Of a stretch of 64,000 bases of DNA, positions 1 to 11,122 are shown one piece after another. The position numbers and the translations under genes were made by a program. The DNA is taken from assembly GCA_031772625.1 (NCBI GenBank), contig CM062815.1, forward strand, positions 919,986,979-920,050,978. Direction: 5' to 3'. This DNA comes from Pinus tabuliformis (lineage: Eukaryota; Streptophyta; Pinopsida; Pinales; Pinaceae). Every line of letters begins with the position of its first letter. The first letter of the stretch is position 1. The notes under the pieces were generated by a model, which searched no databases, was not told the DNA's origin, and saw nothing but the letters and a program-made list of their open reading frames with translations.

Positions 1-166
1 TCTTAAGGTTAGATACATGCTCAAGTGCTAACTCCATTTCTTTCATTTCTTACAAGAATTTCTGCTAGAATTTCACTTATTGTGGATCTTCTTTATTTTA
101 TTAAGCAACTATCTACCTCTCTAGCATCCATTTGGTTGTTCCCTTCCCCCCTCTAAGAAATTCATC

Positions 167-1654
167 ATGGATAATACTCTTCATGATACCCTGGAAGATG
201 ACATTCATAAATTGTCTTTGTTCTCGAGTGGTGATTCAACCACTGCTGGAAATCATCTCCGTAAGGTTACTCATATAATAACAATATATTGTATTCCTTC
301 ACAATATAATCAAGAAGATGTCAAAATATGTATTTTTCTGTTTTCCTTAGAAGGTGATGCTATGGATTAGTTTCATTATTGTCTTGAGGGTTCTTTCATT
401 TCTTTACAATACATCATCAATGCTTTTAAGGATAGATATATGAAACAAGGTGACTCACCATGTGCCCCTAGTACTATGAAAAGGAGTGAAAGTAAAGAAC
501 TCAGCTATCAACAGAATATTTTAGGACAATTCACATGATGAATCCACTTATACTATTGCAATACAAATCCATGATAGTGGAGAAGTAGAAACAAGTTCTC
601 AAATCAATGTTGACAACGATAAGAATCTTATTAAAGAATTTATTCAGATGTTTAAAGATATACAGTTAAATCAAGCTCAAGTAATCAAGAATACAGATAA
701 TTAGGCTCAACTTATTAAAGATATGGAACTTAACCAAGCAAGATTAATCACTGATCATGCAAGGGAAATTGATTGTATACATAACAAGTTATTAGCCTTA
801 GAAGAAAAGATACAATCATGGAATTAATTCACTCCAATAAAATGATTGTCATGGAAGAAGTACACGAGGAAGAAATAACCATCATGGAACTTGATAACAA
901 CAATTAGTTAGCTTCCATGCAATCAAATCATTAGAAAGTGGTAAACTATACGCAAAATTGTTTCATGGGCATGAAAGAGAAGAATGGTAAAATTATGAAG
1001 GACATGGAAGTTGGCCAAATATCTCTACAGAATATATTATTGGCCATAGAGAAAAAACAAGCATCGTGTGTTATAAATATGGAAGAAATGGATACCATTG
1101 AAAACAGATTAAAGATAATGAAAGTTAATCATTATAATCAGATGTCCATTATTTAGAATCATATGATTGAAATGGAAGAAAAGCACACTCGGGAAATGAA
1201 AACTATGGAGATCAATCATATCACTCTGCAAGACAAATTCGTGAAAACTGAGCTCAACCAAGCGAAATTAATAGTAAGGCGTGCTAGAGAAATGAGTTCC
1301 ATACATAAGAGGTTGGAAGAAAGGAAATCAAAGATACAAAATTTTCAGTCTGATCTAGATGATAGATGGTATAAAATCAAGGACCTTTCAACAAATCATA
1401 ACTCTCCCAATCCATTAAAGCGGCTCCCATCCTGTTTTGAATATCTTGAAAAATTGGCTAACCCCATTAATGAAGATTTAGATGAGGATGGCATGATCAA
1501 AGAAGAAATTGAAAAGGAACAAGTTATAACTCATAAAACTTATGCAATTGATCCATCATTTATCATGAAACATATGCAGAATGAAAAGAGGCATATCACG
1601 AATATCTTAAATACTTCGTCTAAAATTTCTCAATCAAAATGTTCCACATCATAG
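167..1654 (+). pseudogene. Degenerate retrotransposon gag-like gene with coiled-coil tail
   Basis: The first part (167-470) resembles the plant Retrotrans_gag domain: a segment reading about FLFSLEGDAMD, then a stop where the family has Trp (TAG at 368), then FHYCLEG and FKDRY, which fits the usual L-x-G-x-A-x-x-W-F ... F-x-x-R-Y pattern. Downstream frames (about 640-835, 938-1156, 1163-1654) encode Lys/Glu-rich helical sequence. A block of the type LNQA(R/K)LI...ARE(I/M)..IH occurs twice, near 725-790 and 1255-1310, suggesting internal duplication of a coiled coil. Several stops and frame changes break the gene. No protease or pol follows. It is probably the gag of an old, truncated Ty3/gypsy-type element; the C-terminal part is not a family I recognise. 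Confidence 0.5.
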
Positions 1655-3213
1655 GCGATACAGCCTGCCATGAAGAATAGCTTGAAGCAAAAGAGAAAAA
1701 GAATAAGTGGTTTGATGCATTTGATGGCCGCAAGCAGCTCGATTTTTAGATAAGAAAAAGTCCTACCATATGCAGGATTGGATAGGGCACATCTGAAAAA
1801 CAACCTACAGATTTGCCTGAAAGTAGGCAAATGCTCAGTATGCACTATATTGAACACATTTGGTGTTGCAAGGCATCCTTTGTATTGTATCTCTAACCTT
1901 ACACCTTGTTATTTCAGAATTTTCACTTTGTAGTTAGATTGAATTTATATTTTCATGTTAGTAGAATAGTTAATAAATGAAGAGTTTATGTTTTTATGTG
2001 CTTGATTTTATATCATGTTTTTTTATTATATTAGGATGGATGCTACTTATGTCCTTTTGTGTTTTCTTTGGGTGCATATTCTTGATTCTCACATTCCTTC
2101 GATGAAAATAATGTCCCCAAGTAGAGCCAGATGTTGACCACTCCATGTCAACTACCCTATAGTTGTACATTTTTTCTAGCATGGATTTCCATTATGTCCG
2201 ACCACTCAGATGATCCACAGATTCATCATTTTCAATCGAGTTTTGTAAACCTATTTTGCATTTTGTAATATAAATGATCCTAGTAAGACAAATGTTTGTA
2301 ACAACCTATGTAAATTTATTTTTCTAATGATAATTTCCATTGTAGGAGGTTTTTCATCTCACTAATTCATGTGTGTTTCCCTCTAGCCTCACCCTAAATC
2401 TAGGGTGGATTTTGTCATCAGGATCTTAAATGAGTCCTAGTGTTATTTATCGAGTCTATAAAAGTGATTTGGGAATAAATCTAGCTATTTAGTTAGATTA
2501 TTTTATTACAAGTCACTTAGTCTACCAGATCATATTTTGTGTCACCGAAATGAATAATTGTTGAGGGTCTCTATTGAACGGGTGCTCCCCTTTCATGGGT
2601 TAGAAATGTAATATTTCATGTAAATAATATTTTTGCTATAATGTTAAAGTATTAGAGGGTTGTAAAAAATAATAATCCCCTCATGAGTCAATTAATTAAA
2701 TTTTCTAGCTAAAATAAATTAAAATGATAAAGCCAGAAATTTAATTAATTTCGGTCCTAGGAAAAATTAAATCCTCCAACATTTAAAATTCATGGGTTTT
2801 AAAGTTTTTTATTTTTGGAGGTCCTCGTTCAAGGGAATATTGAAAATTTCAAGATATTTTGGACCCTTAGGCCTTAATAATTAAGTTAAAGTCAATTTTT
2901 TGAGGCAAGTAACGCAAAATAATAATTTTTGAGTTAATTAAAAAGAAATTAAAAGTGAAATTCGAATTTCCGTAAAAAGTAACTTAATTTCAATTGTGAT
3001 GATTAAAAGGTCATTCGATCTTCATTAAAGGTTGAGATTTCTTTGACGGGGATCAATTCATCTTGTTGTTGGAGAATTTATCTATAAATTAGAGGTATCT
3101 CTCCATTATTTGGATTAGATTTTTCAATCGTGTACTTGCTCTGAGAAAGCTCTTGTAACTTTTTTCTAGTTAATAAAACACAAAGACTTTGGGGTTTTAG
3201 ACCATGGTGTTCC
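1655..3213. other. Gene-less stretch with LTR-like 3' part
   Basis: I see no coding region. The last 600 bases look like a plus-strand LTR: a TATA-like TATCTATAAATTAGAGG near 3069-3085, then AATAAAAC near 3174, in sequence ending at the insertion site of the large element that starts at 3219. I could not find a second copy, so its LTR status is inferred. Confidence 0.3.
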
Positions 3214-3218
3214 TCTTG

Positions 3219-4365
3219 TTGAAAAATCTAAGGCAAAGTAGTTATGATAAGATTCTTATAGAAATGATAACAATTTGTGAAGCACTTTAATTTTTCTTGT
3301 TAGCTTGATCTTCTTCTTATTATTAGAGTATGTTCTTTTACTTTATCAAACTGCTACCAAAATACAAAAGACAAGAACACATGATGTTGGCTCTCTGCCA
3401 GGGAAAAACCTCTCTCTTAGAGAAGAAAACCCTTTCTCAAATTTCTCTTTTTGAAGCCTCTAATGATAAATGTCAAACCCTATACCCTTGACAAGAATAT
3501 CCTCCAAGCACAAATCAAGTTCTTGTCCTTCTTATTTCGGCACTTTTTCCTCTGTCTTTTGGCACTTCATTCTTCTTCTGTCAACTGACACTAGTTCTAG
3601 ATATGATAGCTCTAGAAGAGATATTCCTCTTTTATCCTTAGTGGACTCTTTCACATATGAGGAGTCCCTTATCTCTTACCTAACCGAGCTCTTTCTTGAG
3701 ATATAGTTGCAGGTATGATATGACAGCAGTTCAGCCTTATTTCTTCACACTTGTGAGGGGATTCCTTTAGTGAATGTCGTCTTTATTCTTCACTTGAATG
3801 AGAGGCCTTATAGACCTATTTATCTAGCCCAAACAAAAATATGTATATGATTGTAGTAGAGCGCTGCTATGACAGCAAAGAGACCCTCTATTTCTTCGCA
3901 CGTGTTGTTGTAGCAGGCCTTAAAACTTATATCTAAGGTTCAATGTTCCTTCTCTTTACTTCACTGCACTAGAGGCTCCTTAATTTGACTTTTCTTCACC
4001 CTTAACTTGTCTTATTTGTTATTGAATTTAGAGGTGATGATACTTTTTGTTGGAGGAGTGGACAACATTTATATATAGAGGTTTGTCCCTCCTTTAGTCC
4101 AACTTGAGGCCGACTTGTAGACATTTATTGGAGGAATATCTTGGACTCTAATACATATTTATACATGGTGTAACATGCCCTTAAGGCTCTTCAATATTTC
4201 TTTTGACTCTTTGACTTTCCTATAGCACTTTAACATGTGCTAGACCTATGCAATGAGCAAGAAACTCATTGATATAAATAACAAAATAATATTTATTTTA
4301 CTTTATAAATACAAATATCAAAATTACATTTATGAAGATTTATCCTAGTTACACTTTCTTAAACA
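3219..4365 (-). repeat. Left (3') LTR of the old gag-only element
   Basis: This 1147-bp segment matches 27807-28937 along its length, starting TGTTGAAAAATCTAAGGC and ending TTACACTTTCTTAAACA. It is preceded by CCTCT, which recurs after the right LTR. Relatives are found as plus-strand LTRs at 33633-34772 and 54874-56093 and as a minus-strand LTR ending near 46526. Confidence 0.85.
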
Positions 4366-4382
4366 CTCCCTCTTAACTAGGG
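4366..4382 (-). other. Polypurine tract of the old element
   Basis: Read on the minus strand this is AGTTAAGAGGGAG directly before the LTR, the expected place for the plus-strand DNA primer. The same motif borders related LTRs at 46527-46543 and about 33618-33632. Confidence 0.6.
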
Positions 4383-5745
4383 AGGTATTCATAAATCACT
4401 AAAAGGTGTTTGGCCATTTTCAATCTTGAAGAATTCACATAAGAGAAACCAGATTGGGAATCCATCTATTATAGCATCATAGTAACCAACATTGTTTCCA
4501 TAGTGTTATCACAAAATTAGTACTAAGGGTTGCTACCTAGCAAGATCTCATGTAACTATTTCAACCAGACTTCAGACCAAGGATTAGCCTCCTTAGTCAG
4601 AGAGGGCTCTCTCACAGACTTTTGATAAAAATCAATTACAAAAACAGATGGCTAACTCTTCACACATTTCATGAAAATAAAGCTGGTTGGACAAATATCA
4701 AATTAGTCTTCATTGGGCTATGGAGTCTCACACATTCAGTAAACAAAAGCACAGTCATTTCATGGAAGTCAAGGCTCTTTACATCAGATGTTCAAACATA
4801 CTTTACATAAACCACAGCTTGCCAAGCATACAGGAAGTCAGAGCATTAAACATGAATTCTGAGTGATTATGCTGTAACAAGGCTGTAAAAGAACATTAAG
4901 AGAATAAACCACCATTACATTTGAACAATATAATCTATTGAGAATCTTGAGAAGAAACAACAGCTGTTTTTCTATTACTGTAATAAGTCTTTTACATCAG
5001 CCAAAATAAAACTCTGTTTTTCATAAATCTCCAACCCTTATTACATCCTAATTTGATCCATTTATAGGAATACATTCTTCCCTCTCTAGAGCGAGCTCGA
5101 AGGCCCTATTAACTACTCCTACATGCTATTTAACTAATTCATTAATTACAAACATGCTGAGCTGTAATTACACAAAATCCTAATCAAACTAAAACACTAA
5201 TTCCATTCTCCTCGTAACATGATTCTTCTTGGATCCTTGACAGCTGTCCTCCTTCAGTTAGGCTGAGATGTGTTGGAGGAACATTCACTGAACAAGCTGA
5301 CCTCGGGTGCTAGCTGTGCAGATGACTCATTAGTTGGTGAAGATGTGTGCCCTGTTTTCACGGCCCCTGCCTTCCATCAGTCTTCATTTCCAAAAGAACA
5401 TGCTTCAAGCTATTTAATACCTTTAATAACCACGCATAACACCATATGCCTTATGATCTGGATGCTTTGTGAACTGAACAGGTGTCTGCAGTTGCTTGTT
5501 GGCCCTTAATATAACATGTTTTCCATCACCCTGAAATATAGGAAACTGTTCCTGTTTGTCGGTCTTTGATTTGCCTCACCATATTCGAATCCAAAGGAGC
5601 TTGCCTTTTATCTTTAATTGACCAAAATAGAGTGGACTGCCACATCTTGGATGTGTTGTAGGCTATACTGATAGACAGGTGTCTCTCGTTCAAGTTTCTC
5701 GATCATCTCACCAACATAGCTGCTCTGCGTTTAAAATCACCACCT

Positions 5746-5779
5746 ACAGCAGTTTCGTAGCGCACTACGAAACTGCTGT
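5746..5779. repeat. Near-perfect palindrome, 15-bp arms
   Basis: The arm CAGCAGTTTCGTAG is followed by CGCA and then its reverse complement CTACGAAACTGCTG; an outer A/T pair extends each arm to 15 bp. Similar CpG-bearing words (TTTCGTAGCGCA, TTCGCTACGAAAT) recur near 8130-8220 at the other end of the same insertion. It could form a hairpin or be two abutting transposon ends. Confidence 0.8.
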
Positions 5780-6301
5780 GTGATTTAGAAAAACACAGTC
5801 TTCCTTTCATTCAAACTGAACTCCTAATTGTTTGCATTGAAGCAGATATGTTTTCAGTGTGATTCTCACTAATGCAAGTAACAGCAATGAACTTGACATC
5901 TTTGTCTTTGTACCTTAGAAAACAAGCGATCATCATGCAAAAAATCGTATGTTCTGGGGTAAATACTGAATGACTTACACCAGTCCTGATATATACCAAA
6001 CAGACCACGCTCATAGGTGACTGTAAATGTGTTTGAAATATCGATTGGCGCAACATACATAACCCAAACTGGCTGTGATACTAGAACCGCTGCAAATCCT
6101 CCATAAACTGCTTTCATGTCTATAACATTCCGAACAACAGATCAATCAACTCCCATTCCCAGATGGTATGACTTGCTTACAACTCCTTTCCAATGCTCTG
6201 TAATCTGAGATGAAAGAATCATGCACCACCTCGAAATATATTTATCTGATCCAGTTTCCTTGAATCGAATTCATTTAATATTTGGCAAAAGATAAAGGCA
6301 T

Positions 6302-6663
6302 TTAAAAATTACAGTGTTTCTCACTAAAGAGCCTGATACAATCATCGGATGCTCCACTAGCAATAAGACCGCTCTTTGACCAGTGAACTGAGAATATTGT
6401 TCGATCATGATATCCAGAAATGGTGCAAAGATGTTTCCAGGGCCCATTATTTCCACTTCTCTCCGCTGGGTTTATGCTTGTATCCCAAACCATCAACGTT
6501 AAGTCATCGCTGCAGGAGACCATTCTGTCTCCGGAAGAATTAAAAGATACCGCCCACAGTGTTGATGTATGGCCACTGACAGAATTGCCCAATGTTTGCA
6601 TGCATGCCCAGTCATCACCGTCTCCATCCTTTGCCCAAAACTTAATACATCTCAGGGTGGAAC
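6302..6663 (-). pseudogene. CIA1-like WD40 gene fragment (captured)
   Basis: About 118 residues resemble the middle of plant CIA1 (CIAO1), the WD40 protein of the cytosolic iron-sulfur assembly targeting complex. Visible family-like stretches are QTLGNSVSGHTST, CSDDLTLMVWDT, ISGYHDRTIFSVHWS and SGASDDCIRLF, covering roughly two WD repeats with their Trp-Asp ends. There is no start codon context, the rest of the propeller is absent, and the frame ends at a TAA soon after IRLF. The fragment runs through without an intron. It lies inside the 4504-8281 insertion with a kinesin fragment on the same strand, so it is best read as a captured, non-functional gene piece. Identification is from memory of the family. 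Confidence 0.75.
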
Positions 6664-7055
6664 GGAAGTTCTCAATCTTGGGTACTAGCTGAAAGATCCG
6701 TGCGGTAACTCTGCATCAACTGAACATATTGACTGTAACAAATACCCATTATTATTGTACACCATTTTGAGATGACAAATACGGTTCTGCTGGTTCCGAA
6801 GACTAAAGTTGCAGACTCCCCTCTTCAACTCATATACTTTCAACACTGGTATAACTCCCAAATGCGCATAACAGGTCCCAATTTACCTAGGCTCCCAAAA
6901 ACAAAATGCGCTCAAGAATGACAAATGCGCAAAGAACAACAGAATACCAATGCTATTTTAATTAACCATGAGATGTGTGAGGTAGCATTTGTTCTGAGCG
7001 TGACAAATGCGCTCCCAAATGCAAAATGTAAATTGTAAGCAAGATCGCCAATCCA

Positions 7056-7500
7056 TGACCACCTTCTTTGCGCTTTTCCTCATCTCCCAATGCACTTATG
7101 ACATTTCCAAGTGCCAATAAACCCTTGTTAATGTGAACACCTTCTTTGAAACGGAGACCATCCGCACCTGTCCTCTTGGCTCATTCAGAACCTGCAAGAT
7201 CCACTAAGTGAAGCTTTGCATATAGAAAATCTTCACACCGATCTTCTGCAATACCTGGATCACTACTTAATGCCGCATCCCATTTCCTCTTATTCACCAT
7301 GTTGATTGTAAAGATAGCATGAGAACGACTGGATTGATTATTCATGTTAGTGCTTCCAGTAGCTCGACAAAACGACCCTTGAGCTAAAACAGAAGCCATT
7401 TCTTCTTAAGCGATGAGATCTATCTCTGTTACACCTGTAAGATTTATTCCACCATTAGTTGTTTCCCGAATTTGTATGGGTGACTTTACATAGAGTGTTG
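7056..7500 (-). pseudogene. Kinesin-4 (FRA1/KIN-4-like) motor fragment (captured)
   Basis: About 145 residues match the C-terminal half of a kinesin motor head. Visible motifs are SPIQIRET, switch I NNQSSRSHAIFTI, switch II LHLVDLAGSE, then [21 protein letters not shown]. The combination resembles plant KIN-4/FRA1 motors, which move on microtubules during wall deposition. Two in-frame stops are present: one before EEMASVL (about 7416) and one just after DLAGSE (about 7182, where the family has Arg, consistent with CGA to TGA). The P-loop half and stalk are missing. No intron interrupts it, although the family's genes usually have many, so an mRNA source is likely. Confidence 0.78.
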
Positions 7501-8582
7501 GCTTTCCACTACCCGGACCATCCTTAGTATGTAGTTTCTTTTGGTCCAGAAAGTTTCTTGCGCACTAACCCAAAGATCATCTTCATAATGACGGCCATCC
7601 TCTAATGTTACCTTTAGATATTGCATTGGCATATCGAACTAACAGTTGTTTTTAGAAAAGCTCCCATATCTGACACGCTTCTGCATTGGTGTAACGTCAG
7701 CACCGCCCTAATGATAGAATTAAAGGTGCTATCACAGAGGTGTTTAATAGAGATGATTATGTTTCAAGTGCACAATCTTTTTATACAAATTTTCTGCATA
7801 TTGCATAAGTGCCTACACTCTGTCTCTCCATTCTTTGATTGTGCATAAACCTGACAAATCTACTGCTAAAGAGGCAACGGGATATTCACCAAGTGGCTGG
7901 AAAATAGCAGCCATGTACATTCAACCGGAGCTACACATTTAGCTCTAAAACCAATCAATCACAATGAAATATTCTGTCAACCACTGCAAATTCTTTACTG
8001 CCTTATTAGACATCAACAGAATTTCTTAGGTCTTTGCACTAGCCTAAGATACAAAGCACATCAGGTTGTTTTTTGAAAAATGCTTTCACAGCCATCAGAC
8101 CACCTTAAATATGTGTCGTTTCCCAATTTCGTAGCGCAACCAGTGCAAGGTCAGTGTTTTCGCTACGAAATCACTAAAACAGATGGCGTTGCGAAACTGC
8201 TAACGTATTTATGCGCTGCGAAAACACCCTGTCTTTAAGCTCGGCTAAGAATTTTTGGCAACAGCATTTTCAGTGATAACACATAGCAAGGCCTTAACTA
8301 ATAGCTCTATCTCTTACTAAATCATAGCACAATGTTGGCGAGACCAATGATTGTAGACACCTTCATCATTGTCTCTCAAGGTACATACCAACCCAAGTGT
8401 TCACTGAGTATGACCTTCTAAGACTATTCTTATCTTGGGTTCCCAACCCTCAAAGGATATCGGTCCTCTTGCCTACTCGTATATTGGATGCCCTACACAT
8501 CCTCTAAGAGCGGTGGATTTCTGATGATTACCCAATCCTCCATTCTTTCCTCCAACTAGAAGACAAGAATTTTGTGTCTATC

Positions 8583-8740
8583 TGTTCACACCTAATCTTC
8601 AACGGTTGGGTAAACAGGAACGTGAACAGTCATCCAGAAGATGAACTGATCTGTCCATTTTATGTATATAAACAATAGTTATCTAATGAAATAATCAGTC
8701 AGTTTTCTTCTGCCCATTTTGGAGTTACCCTGGCCTGACA
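8583..8740 (+). repeat. 5' LTR of the short-LTR copia element
   Basis: 158 bp matching 14422-14579. It contains a TATA-like TATGTATATAAACAA in its middle and ends directly at the primer site. Confidence 0.95.
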
Positions 8741-8758
8741 TGGTATCAGAGCGCAGGT
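8741..8758 (+). other. Primer binding site, initiator tRNA-Met type
   Basis: TGGTATCAGAGCGCAGG abuts the 5' LTR end, the usual plant copia primer site. Confidence 0.9.
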
Positions 8759-8783
8759 CCCAGATTCCTTGTAACTCCCTTAT

Positions 8784-8847
8784 CTCTGTCCTGAGCGCTC
8801 CTCTGTCCTGAGCGCTGCTCTGTCATGAGCGCTGCCTCTGTCCTGCG
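8784..8847 (+). repeat. 17-bp tandem repeat in the leader
   Basis: CTCTGTCCTGAGCGCT(C/G) occurs at 8784, 8801 and 8818 at an exact 17-bp period, with a decayed fourth copy after 8835. It sits just past the primer site. Confidence 0.85.
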
Positions 8848-9867
8848 TGTCATTAATTCTCTGAGCATCGGTTAACAGTCATTGATTGTCCTGCGTTTCA
8901 TCCGTTTCGCTGCCTCTCCACCGCTGCCTCTCATTGATTGTCCTGCGCATCTGCTGAGTAAACGTTTCCAAGCAAGTCTTTCTTGCTGTCCGAAGAATCC
9001 CGCTACCATAGTATCTAAATACATCGACTGTGTGAAATTCCGTCTTTTCCAGTCTCCTGTGGATTATGTGCAGAACCTGTTAGGATCACGGAATTCTGGT
9101 TAGGAGCATGGCCTGATCATGTGTTCGTTCATGGCCGCATGCCTTTTTCTCTGTAATTCCGAAATAGCTCTTCGTTTTTCTGCCTCCTGGTCTTAGTTTT
9201 CTCTTTCTGTTTCAAGAGAAAGTTATCTAATGTGCTTTTCATGAATTGTATGCGGTCCTCGACTCTGCACTGCAAATATATTCTCCTTTTGCAGCAAAGG
9301 CGAACATATAAAAACTCTCAAAGTTTAATATTTGTTTCAGTTAGGTTTTCCGCACTAATCCTGATAAAACCTGAATACCATTTGGGGCGACATGGTAATA
9401 TTGATGCACAAAGGTGTTTTCAACCGCTGAGTCAGGAGGGACAGCGACAACTGCTGCAGGGTTCACTTGCTGGGTCGTCATGTTTCTGAGCTGATCTGTT
9501 GAAGCAACTTTTGGACGCATTTAGTCAATACATTATCTTCAGTTTGGAGATCTTTGAAACCATCTTTTTGCATGCACTCTTGGCGTTGTTGGAGCCGACT
9601 TGTCGCGGAAACTTGATACCATCTTTGGAGCGGTATTAAGAGAGCACGTTGGAGCAGTTTTTGAATCATTGTTTGGTATTGTTTTAGTGCCTAATGTAAC
9701 GAATCTATGGCTATTTTTTTATAAGCTTCAGTGGTGGTAGTTGCCTGATTTGATGCGATCCCCAGCCAGAGACTCAAGAGACTCAATGTGCTGTAACAGT
9801 GAAGACTGTGAAGATTAAAACGCGCAGTATCATTCAAAAGTTTTATATATTGCGCTGCTTTCATAAT

Positions 9868-10050
9868 AGTTTTGCATTGATATATATTGAAGTAATATAT
9901 CCCTTATGCGTTTTGCATTGATATATATATTGAAGTGATATATCCCTTGCGCATTTTTTTTCAATTTCATATATATTGATATATTGAAGTGATATATTAA
10001 TAGAATGAAGTGATATATTGAAGTGATCCATTGCGCATTTTTCAAAACAT
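9868..10050 (+). repeat. AT-rich leader repeats (GATATATTGAAGTGATAT type)
   Basis: A unit of about 43 bp (GCATTGATATATATTGAAGT... CCCTTATGCG) occurs twice, near 9868 and 9911, followed by shorter copies of ATTGAAGTGATATAT up to about 10030. It lies in the untranslated leader upstream of gag. Confidence 0.7.
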
Positions 10051-10220
10051 AGTAATATTGCAGTGATATAAGAAATGTTGATGCTTCTATCAAACGTTAG
10101 AAGAAAATAAAGTGCATAAGGCTGTGGCATAAGGATTTTTTCAGCAGAAGTTTTTTTTTATCAACAAAAGTTTTTTTTTTAGCAGAGACATTCTTTTACA
10201 GAAAACATTCAATCATTTCT

Positions 10221-11114
10221 ATGGTAGGAAAAGTTCTCACTGGCAAGGAGAACTATCCTGAATGGTCCCGGATGGTAAAACACACCCTCATCTACAATGA
10301 GTTGTGGAAGGGAGTGTGTGTCGGAGAAGAAGACAAAGACCCTGTGCAGCCTACATCAGATAAAGAACTTGTCATTTGGGAAAACAAGAACAGCAAAGCC
10401 TATGCATTGATCGCAGCATCTGTAAATGAAGAAGTAAGTCGTCATATTTCATCCTATTCCACTGCCTTTGAAGCTTTACAAAAGCTGAAACAACTCTATG
10501 ATTCACATTCTGCACTTGAAGTTGTTTAGCTCATGATTAAACTCTTCACTCTTGAACTAAAAAATAATGATCCTCTTGCTCTTGCATCTGAAATAAAGTC
10601 TATAATGCATGATATTAAATCCACTAAGGTTGAGCTGGATATCTCTCTTATTGCCTTTCTCAAAGCACTCTATCCTACTTACTCCAATTATCTTGAGTCA
10701 TTACAAGCAAATGGAAATCTTAAAGATATAACCTTTGACTCTCTTGTGAAAACGTTTGCTGAAAGAGAGAAAGACTTTGGAAAGAAGATAGTCCCTGAAT
10801 CTTCTGAAGAGACTGTTTGCCTTGCTCATAAAGAAAAGCATCCTGCTCAAGATCCTACAAGAGGAAGAGGTGGACGAAGAGGAAGAGGAAGATACTTCAG
10901 AGGCAGGGGGGCAGACATTCTCAAGGAGAAAAGGCAGATCTGCATTGCATTCGCTGCAAACGAAATGGATCACATGATGCTTCTACATGCAAGCTACCAT
11001 GGGACAAAATTGAGCAGAGAAGAAACCAGCAGAAAGGTAAAACTAATGACACAGACAAAGGTAAAGCACCTGAATCCGCTCAATATATTGAGGCACAATG
11101 TAACATTGGAGTAA
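10221..11114 (+). pseudogene. gag of the short-LTR copia element (stop and frameshift)
   Basis: The frame starts at the ATG reading MVGKVLTGKENY, a UBN2-type gag opening, and covers the capsid region (W-x-x-M near residue 14, later LTLELKNNDPLALAS-like helices). A TAG at 10527-10529 replaces a likely Gln codon. After an RGRGG-rich basic stretch a run of six G (10906-10911) coincides with a change of frame. In the shifted frame a zinc knuckle appears as C-x2-C-x5-H-x4-C (codons near 10946-10990), one residue longer than the usual CX2CX4HX4C, and this frame runs on into protease. Gag forms the virus-like particle that packages element RNA. Confidence 0.85.
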
Positions 11115-11122
11115 ATGAAGAT

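Larger units (their letters stand above)
4504..8281 (-). mobile_element. Insertion with TGTTATCAC inverted ends carrying host-gene fragments
   Basis: The left end starts TGTTATCACAAAA and the right end is TTTTCAGTGATAACA, so the termini are 9-bp inverted repeats of TG...CA type. CATAG flanks both ends (4499-4503 and 8282-8286). The related element at about 46660-46690 keeps this target uninterrupted (ACCAACATTGT then CACATAGCAAGG). The 5-bp duplication and TG...CA ends fit an LTR retrotransposon, but I could not find a second long direct repeat, so it may be a very long solo LTR, an element with one LTR lost, or another class. It has a minus-strand TATA-like CCTATAAATGG near 5058-5068 and minus-strand fragments of CIA1-like and kinesin-4-like genes. 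Other parts (5.2-6.2 kb, 7.5-8.1 kb) have no recognised coding sequence. Confidence 0.6.

Noticed and set aside
1994-2182. 62-codon minus-strand frame
   Set aside because: Short, low-complexity composition, no motif, no neighbouring gene.
5811-6117. Overlapping minus-strand frames (such as [20 protein letters not shown]) as another captured gene
   Set aside because: The wording looks protein-like and it lies by the CIA1 fragment, but I could not match it to a family or extend it, so I left it unnamed.
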